Positions 44,502-49,200 of a stretch of DNA of 49,200 bases are shown here, piece after piece. The notes below the pieces were generated by a model, which searched no databases, had not been told where the DNA came from, and saw nothing but the letters and a program-made list of their open reading frames with translations. Numbering within the stretch: position 1 is the first letter of the stretch; each line of letters opens with the position of its first letter. The position numbers and the translations under genes are program-made. Source of the DNA: Candidatus Zixiibacteriota bacterium (lineage in GTDB: Bacteria; Zixibacteria; MSB-5A5; GN15; PGXB01); assembly GCA_026397505.1 (NCBI GenBank), contig JAPLUR010000050.1, positions 1 to 49,200 on the forward strand. Direction: 5' to 3'.

Positions 44502-45092
44502 CTAAAGTCTTTTTTCTCTAAGATAGAGTTTACTCATTTCTACCATTTGATTGATCATAATTTTTGGACTGACTTTTCCACAGTAACAATATTTTTGAAT
44601 CAGGACGCCATCTCCCAGGGCGTGTAAAAGCCAGACCATATTCAGCGCGTCCTCATGCTCTAACCGGCTGTTTTTTTCTACAAAACGGGCTAGGCGTCCA
44701 ATGATCTCACGATGCATGCGGCCGACATAATCGGTCACCTTCGGGACTTTGATCGCCTGCTGCCAGAACTCAATAGCGAAATATCGCTGTTTCTCGGTCA
44801 TTTCAAAATTCACTCGAATGATATATTCCATCATTTTTTCGATATTGGTCTCCGTCTCCAGACAATGGACGATTTTCTTCAAGTAGCTATCCGTCTTTTC
44901 TTTAAGAACCTCCAGAAAAATATCCTCTTTGCTCTTGAAATGGAAATAAAGCGCCCCTTTGGTCACGCCCGCCAGCCGGGAAATATCCTCGGTGGTGGCG
45001 CCGGCGTACCCCTTGTGAGCAAAGACATTCCCGGCCGCTCTGATGAGCTGAGCCCGTCTTTTTTCGGCGGGGAGTTTGGGACTCTGTTTCAA
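44502..45092 (-). CDS. TetR/AcrR-family transcriptional repressor
   Basis: A 196-residue regulator with the HTH near residues 30-58 (TTEDISRLAGVTKGALYFHF) and a C-terminal all-helical ligand-binding domain. The start is a TTG with GAGGAAAG a few bases upstream; the nearer ATG ends after five codons. It lies 14 bases before the TolC gene and has a perfect palindrome between its promoter and start, so it most likely represses itself and the whole efflux-bacillithiol operon. The inducer is unknown. Confidence 0.93.
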   Translation of the reverse strand: MKQSPKLPAEKRRAQLIRAAGNVFAHKGYAGATTEDISRLAGVTKGALYFHFKSKEDIFLEVLKEKTDSYLKKIVHCLETETNIEKMMEYIIRVNFEMTEKQRYFAIEFWQQAIKVPKVTDYVGRMHREIIGRLARFVEKNSRLEHEDALNMVWLLHALGDGVLIQKYCYCGKVSPKIMINQMVEMSKLYLREKRL

Positions 45093-45112
45093 ATCTCTTT
45101 CCTCATAACAAA

Positions 45113-45130
45113 ATACCTACCGGTAGGTAT
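45113..45130 (-). promoter_or_regulatory. Predicted TetR operator
   Basis: ATACCTACCGGTAGGTAT is a perfect 18-bp palindrome, 20 bases before the repressor start codon and just downstream of the promoter, where bound repressor would block transcription. Confidence 0.8.
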
Positions 45131-45132
45131 CT

Positions 45133-45160
45133 AAATTATTTAATCTAACGTCGAAGTCAA
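45133..45160 (-). promoter_or_regulatory. Predicted promoter of the efflux-bacillithiol operon
   Basis: -35 TTGACT (45155-45160) and a weak -10 TAATTT (45133-45138) with a 16-base spacer on the minus strand; other -10 choices are possible. It adjoins the operator. Confidence 0.45.
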
Positions 45161-45319
45161 GAATTTGTTTCCTCTTTTGTAACAGGGATTCAAGATTTTC
45201 TTAAGACCGACAGATATTTCAAATTCGCGGGACAGCCTCGTTCGGCGCGGCTCATTTCCTTGATTAACAGATAGTTCAATGATTATGACGGAGTATTCAT
45301 GAAAAGGAACGGCATAATT
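45161..45319. other. Spacer between repressor promoter and flippase-like gene
   Basis: I see no gene or clear terminator hairpin in this stretch. Confidence 0.35.
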
Positions 45320-46363
45320 CTATTTTTCTTCCCCAGCCGGCATATCGGACATTTCCACCTGCCCCAGGAGTTCCTCTTTCTCACCCTCCGCCTCGATCTC
45401 CCTGAGAGTCATCTTTTCGCTGCGAAGGAAGAGAAGTCCCATGACAAAAATTGGAATCAAATCCAGGATATGAAGAGCCAAGGCGAAAAGAACGGCATCC
45501 GATTTGACAATTTTGAACGCCAGAAGTGAGGCGACCACCGCCAATTCAAAAGTCCCGGCATTCCCGGGCGTGATGGGAACCATTAGGGCGACGGTGTTGA
45601 TCACCATAACGACGATAGCCGAAATGATCGGCAGTTCGAAACCGAAAGACTTGAACAGGAAATAAATGACCAGGGCATGCGAGGCCCATGAGGACAGGGA
45701 AAGAAGCAGGGTGCGCAGGAAATATTGACTGGAACGGAGCATCTCAATGCCGCGCGTGAAAGAATAGGCGAATTTCTTAAGCGTTATATACAAACCGGGC
45801 CAGCGGCCGCGCATCACTTTTTTACCCAGATAGCCGATCGGTTTCTGGAAATGCAGTATTAGATATAAAAGGGCAATCAGGGCCAAAGTTGCGATGGCGA
45901 TTATGTAGCCGATGGAACGATATTGCGGCGGCAGAACAAAAGAGGCCAGGGAAAGAAGAAAGATGAAAATCAGCAAGCTAATGGAATCAAACAGAACTTC
46001 GATGACAATGGTTGAAAAAACATAAGACTTGGACATCCCCTCCTTCCTGGCAAAAAGAAGCAGCCGCCCCACCTGCCCGGTCAGCGCCGGCATGATAATA
46101 TTGATGACCTGTCCGGCCGAAAAAAGCGGGATTATTCGTGAGAGGCTGATTTTTCTGGTTTTTTCGACAATAGTCCGCCAGCGCCATGCCTTGAATATAT
46201 TAATGGCGAATTCCATCAGGAGAGCCGGTATCAAATAATAAAAATTGACCCGCTCAGAGAGAAGCCTGACGCTATCAGGATGAATATCTTTGAGGCAGTA
46301 GGCCAGCAGGATGATGGCGATAAGGGAACCCCAGAAGTGCTTTTTCTTGAAAATAGACGCCAC
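45320..46363 (-). CDS. Flippase-like/LPG-synthase transmembrane-domain protein (UPF0104)
   Basis: About 347 residues with seven or eight membrane helices in the lysylphosphatidylglycerol synthase-like TM family (also called AglD/UPF0104). Family phrases are LLPALLMEFAINIFKAWRWR-like WRWRTIV after helix 2 and PITPGNAGTFELAVVASLL near the end. There is no catalytic C-terminal synthase domain, so a role in moving lipids or lipid-linked sugars is only suggested. I chose the GTG at 46363 with GAGG 5 bases upstream; a TTG at 46435 would add 24 residues. The C-terminal tail is acidic. Confidence 0.82.
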   Translation of the reverse strand: MASIFKKKHFWGSLIAIILLAYCLKDIHPDSVRLLSERVNFYYLIPALLMEFAINIFKAWRWRTIVEKTRKISLSRIIPLFSAGQVINIIMPALTGQVGRLLLFARKEGMSKSYVFSTIVIEVLFDSISLLIFIFLLSLASFVLPPQYRSIGYIIAIATLALIALLYLILHFQKPIGYLGKKVMRGRWPGLYITLKKFAYSFTRGIEMLRSSQYFLRTLLLSLSSWASHALVIYFLFKSFGFELPIISAIVVMVINTVALMVPITPGNAGTFELAVVASLLAFKIVKSDAVLFALALHILDLIPIFVMGLLFLRSEKMTLREIEAEGEKEELLGQVEMSDMPAGEEK

Positions 46364-46461
46364 TTTTACCTCAAAAATTAAAGCGGCAGAGGCCGCCTGA
46401 CAGGATAATAACAGATAATTGAGTCGGGCTGTCAATCAAAAACTGACCATGTTCAGGAACC

Positions 46462-47226
46462 TCAGATTACTTCCACGCTGGATTTCTTGACCCACCCCTG
46501 TCGCTGATTCTCAAAAGTAACCCGGTAATAATCACCAAACGATTTTTCAATTTTAAATGTCAGGCCATAGGCGCCTACAAACTCCAGATGATTGTCCTCC
46601 CCCGGGCCGCTGAAAACCTGGGCTTCATCGGCCACAATCACCCCCTTGGGAATCATATAATCGGTACGGTATTTATAAGTGGTTAGCCCCGAGGATATTA
46701 TTACCAGAGCCAGAAGAATGTAACCCGCAGTTCTAATTAAGAATCCATGCCATTGCCGGTATAGAAGGGCGCTCAAAAAGAGCATGAAGGCGATAAATGC
46801 GAATGAGGCAAACCAGGCCATTCCGTCAAGTGTAAAAGGGTCCACCAGTCTATCGAAGAAAGAGGTGACAGGGTTGATTCTGACCCCTTCCAGACTGGTC
46901 GGCATGAACTGGCGGGCGTAGGTCAGATTACTGTTAATGTCGTCATCACGCGGGCTCAGCCGTTTGGCTCGCAGATAATAGAGGATAGCATACCCGAGTT
47001 TGCCCTGCCGAAAATAGCAGTTGCCGATATTGTAATAAAGCGGCGCCGAAACACAATCGCCTTTCTCCAGTTTCTGATATCCATCCAGGGCGGCGGCAAA
47101 ATCCTTATTGTCATAAGCCCGGTTCGCCGCAGAAAAAAGAGAATCAGTATTGAGACTGTTGACTTTTGGTGCGACCAAAAGTACCAACATCAGTATCAGA
47201 ATTATCGGAGACAATTTATCAGCCAA
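46462..47226 (-). CDS. batE: BatE-like TPR/SH3 membrane protein
   Basis: A 254-residue protein with an N-terminal signal anchor, TPR repeats (about 28-105, including APLYYNIGNCYFRQGKLGYA), two membrane helices (about 135-155 and 165-185) and a C-terminal SH3-like domain (VIVADEAQVFSGPGEDNHLE, ending in RQGWVKKSSVEV). This is the BatE layout of the Bacteroides aerotolerance operon. Its exact role is not proven. TTG start with AGGAGG 6 bases upstream, overlapping the batD stop. Confidence 0.87.
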   Translation of the reverse strand: MADKLSPIILILMLVLLVAPKVNSLNTDSLFSAANRAYDNKDFAAALDGYQKLEKGDCVSAPLYYNIGNCYFRQGKLGYAILYYLRAKRLSPRDDDINSNLTYARQFMPTSLEGVRINPVTSFFDRLVDPFTLDGMAWFASFAFIAFMLFLSALLYRQWHGFLIRTAGYILLALVIISSGLTTYKYRTDYMIPKGVIVADEAQVFSGPGEDNHLEFVGAYGLTFKIEKSFGDYYRVTFENQRQGWVKKSSVEVI

Positions 47227-49024
47227 ACCGCACCTCCTCCAGTTTAATCAGCAGATCTTCGGCGGCTTGCAGGGATTGCGCAATCTGCTCGGGGAAGACT
47301 TCGGCCGATGAATATTGGGCAAAATCGGCCTGATTCAGAAGCTCTCTGGCTTTTGCGGTCAACTCTTCATCGACGCCCGATTCACCCAGGATTTCCAGCA
47401 GGCGGTCACCGGTCAGTCCGTGCGGCGAGACATTCAATTTGTTGGCCACATAGGTAAAAACGGCGCGCCTCAGCTCGGCATAGAAGGGAGCCGTCATCCC
47501 GGCATCGACCATCTTTCGCGCGGCCGAGAGATGTTTCCGGGCCACTTTTTTGGCCGCCCGGGAGCGGGCATATTTAACATCAGAGTTCAGTTTTGCCTTG
47601 CGCAGGCTGTCAATCCAGACGGCGGCCAGAAGCAGAACCGGGATGGCGTTCAATATCATATAGAGCGGCGCAAAAAGTATGACCGTACGCCGCTGGCTCA
47701 GCACGGCCGGATCCGTCTTGATGTAACGGATGTCTTTAGCCGAAGATTCAACGACTCGGCCTGCGACGGCGCGAAGCGGAGCATCGGTATAGTCGCCGGT
47801 GGCGGCCGGATTGACAATGAGTTCAATCGAACCCGCAGCGATTGATTGATATTTCTTTGTCGCAGGATTGAAAAAGTCAAGTTTGACCGGAGGGATGGTC
47901 AGCTTACCGGCCCTCTTGGGAATATATACCTCCTCAAAAGCTTTTGTTCCGCCGACCAGCCCGCCCGCCTTGGATATTTTTTCATCGGAAGAAGCCCGAT
48001 AAGTGCGGAATTCCTGAAGGTCGCCGATATTCGGCTCCGCAATTGTCTTTATATTTCCGGTGCCGCTTATCTTGTAGGTTACCGTTACCGGCTGATTCAT
48101 ATCCACGTCCGTTTTATCGGGTGTAGCGGTTATTGTAAAATCGCCGACCGTGCCGGTAAAATCTGACGGTTTGTTATTCTCGGGTAGCGGCAGGACATTT
48201 ATTTTCAGCGGGCGTGAACGGACACTGCGTGATTCCCCCTGAGAAATGAAATCGTCGAACATTGAGAACGGGTCATTTCGCCGGGGCGCCTTTTTGACCA
48301 CGACCATCGCGGACACCATGGCCGGGCCGATCGTCAACTCTCCGGAGCGGGTGGGGAAAAGAGCCGATGATATTTCAATAACCTGGTAACGACGGCCGTT
48401 GACAATTTGATAATAGGATTTCTGGGCATCCAGAACATCGGTCCAGAAATCGGTTGTTTGCGGGGCATTGTACTCCGGCTGGGAGTAAAGTTGCACGCCA
48501 TAAAAAAATTTTAGGGTGAGTGTAATCTGTTCATTGACATAAGCCGTCTTTTTGTTCACCTCGGCGGTCAAAAAAAGATCCCGTCCCTCCCCTTCCTGGG
48601 AGGTTGCCTCCTGCTTTAATGTCGGCGGCGTACTGACACCCGACTCAATAATCGTAACGGCCAATTCGTTGGAGGTGTACCGTTTCTGATTGAAGACAAG
48701 CGAGACCGGACGAATGGGGAAAGTCCCCTGCCGCTTGGGCTGTAGAAGATAGCGATATGAGTAAGATGTCTCCATGCGGCCGTTGACAATGGAAATATTA
48801 GTCGAGGTTCCCTGCGAATAGACATTGAACATGGAAAGGTTGGGCAATTCCGGCGCAGGCAGATTCCTTTGCGAACCGGAAACGGTCACGGTCAACGAGG
48901 CCTGTTCCCCGATATTTATCGTATCGCGATCAAGAGAAATCTGAATGGTTATATCATCCTGCGCGGCGGCCGCCATCGGCAGCAATAGAAAGGATAATAT
49001 CAACATCTTCTTCAGCATCATCAC
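47219..49024 (-). CDS. batD: BatD-like protein
   Basis: A 601-residue protein with a signal peptide (LILSFLLLPMAAAAQ), then tandem Ig-like/beta domains (ITIQISLDRDTINIGEQ, NKKTAYVNEQITLTLKF, TPDKTDVDMNQPVTVTYKIS), a membrane helix near 450-470 and a cytoplasmic helical tail. This is the BatD 'oxygen tolerance' layout, usually found with MoxR-BatA-BatB vWA proteins. The start is a GTG-ATG-ATG cluster overlapping the stop of the upstream gene (TGATG). It probably forms an envelope complex with BatA/B/C/E. Confidence 0.9.
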   Translation of the reverse strand: MMMLKKMLILSFLLLPMAAAAQDDITIQISLDRDTINIGEQASLTVTVSGSQRNLPAPELPNLSMFNVYSQGTSTNISIVNGRMETSYSYRYLLQPKRQGTFPIRPVSLVFNQKRYTSNELAVTIIESGVSTPPTLKQEATSQEGEGRDLFLTAEVNKKTAYVNEQITLTLKFFYGVQLYSQPEYNAPQTTDFWTDVLDAQKSYYQIVNGRRYQVIEISSALFPTRSGELTIGPAMVSAMVVVKKAPRRNDPFSMFDDFISQGESRSVRSRPLKINVLPLPENNKPSDFTGTVGDFTITATPDKTDVDMNQPVTVTYKISGTGNIKTIAEPNIGDLQEFRTYRASSDEKISKAGGLVGGTKAFEEVYIPKRAGKLTIPPVKLDFFNPATKKYQSIAAGSIELIVNPAATGDYTDAPLRAVAGRVVESSAKDIRYIKTDPAVLSQRRTVILFAPLYMILNAIPVLLLAAVWIDSLRKAKLNSDVKYARSRAAKKVARKHLSAARKMVDAGMTAPFYAELRRAVFTYVANKLNVSPHGLTGDRLLEILGESGVDEELTAKARELLNQADFAQYSSAEVFPEQIAQSLQAAEDLLIKLEEVRFG

Positions 49025-49200
49025 CAGTCGTTCCCCTCATAGACGGCCGGGCCCTCCATCCGGCGGACATCTTTCTGCAAATCCTTCTCGTCATCCTTAA
49101 GAGCATTCAATATCCGTTCGGCATCCTCTTTGGACATTTCGTTCTTGTCCATCTGCTGCGGTTTCTGTTGATTCTGCTTCTGGTCCGGCTGCTGTTGCTG
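49021..49200 (-). CDS. BatC-like protein, C-terminal fragment (runs off window)
   Basis: The last 59 residues of a gene that starts beyond position 49200. They are Gln-rich (QQQQPDQKQNQQKPQQ) followed by MSKEDAERILNALKDDEKDL. The phrase SKEDAERILNAL is usual at the end of BatC (or fused BatB/C) proteins, which carry TPR repeats. Its TGA overlaps the batD start by one base. The N-terminal vWA or TPR part cannot be seen. Confidence 0.72.
   Translation of the reverse strand, partial: QQQQPDQKQNQQKPQQMDKNEMSKEDAERILNALKDDEKDLQKDVRRMEGPAVYEGNDW

Noticed and set aside
45093-45112. ATG upstream of the TetR gene as its start
   Set aside because: That ATG meets a stop after five codons; the TTG at 45092 with GAGGAAAG upstream is the better start.

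Overview
The window reads as a chromosomal segment of a Gram-negative, probably anaerobic or microaerophilic bacterium of moderate GC content. The Gram-negative signs are an RND/TolC efflux system, a lipoprotein adaptor, a beta-barrel protein and a complete rod-shape module. The combination of BatC/D/E proteins, bacillithiol synthesis, YfhO-type membrane enzymes and a multi-subunit 2-oxoacid:ferredoxin oxidoreductase suggests the FCB superphylum or a related candidate phylum (Zixibacteria-like). That placement is inference; no rRNA or other phylogenetic marker was compared. Every supported gene (44 protein genes, some partial or broken, and two tRNAs) is on the minus strand, so transcription runs from high to low coordinates. 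Long open frames on the plus strand are antisense shadows.

Layout, right to left in transcription order. 49200-45320: BatC end, BatD, BatE (periplasmic/aerotolerance-type proteins) and a flippase-like membrane protein. 45160-35490: a TetR repressor with a perfect 18-bp operator, then TolC, membrane-fusion and RND pump genes, continuing with tight overlaps into bshC-bshA-bshB1 for bacillithiol. 35480-33850: a repeat-rich zone with modular hairpin elements, one small gene of the 'ANAQKSTGPKTP' type, and a selenocysteine tRNA. 33852-31402: a membrane-anchored protein with 49-residue solenoid repeats, adjoining the tag DNA glycosylase. 31400-30760: another repeat zone containing an orphan plus-strand terminator. 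30783-20223: a promoter, then an envelope-glycan cluster (DegT aminotransferase, GT39/TPR, GT2, YfhO, DPM-type GT2, GT2, WecA-like), followed by accA and a Trm112-like zinc protein. 20208-13831: an EIIA/PtsN protein, mreC, mreD, mrdA (PBP2), rodA and an aspartyl protease. 13798-8361: glycolysis (pfkA, OMP, gap, pgk, tpiA), secG and tRNA-Leu(GAG). 8127-5398: an orphan zinc-ribbon DNA methylase. 5245-4337: a polysaccharide deacetylase-like protein. 4199-1: an operon of a P-loop ATPase, a 2-oxoacid:ferredoxin oxidoreductase (delta, alpha, beta, gamma) and NuoE/NuoF-type subunits that probably connect the enzyme to NAD(H).

The most notable observations are: (1) pgk carries an in-frame TAA 57 codons before its natural end, with the rest of the gene intact in the same frame; (2) the tRNA-Sec gene appears to lack one base in its acceptor stem; (3) the phosphofructokinase carries the Asp/Lys pair typical of pyrophosphate-dependent enzymes; (4) bacillithiol genes are fused by overlap to a TetR-controlled RND operon; (5) an NAD-type diaphorase module follows the 2-oxoacid oxidoreductase; (6) a 909-residue methylase with four CxxC-type pairs stands alone beside a tRNA; (7) a family of composite palindromic repeats clusters around selC and upstream of the glycan operon. 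I do not see a clearly new multi-gene defence or mobile system. No CRISPR, integrase, transposase or rRNA was found.
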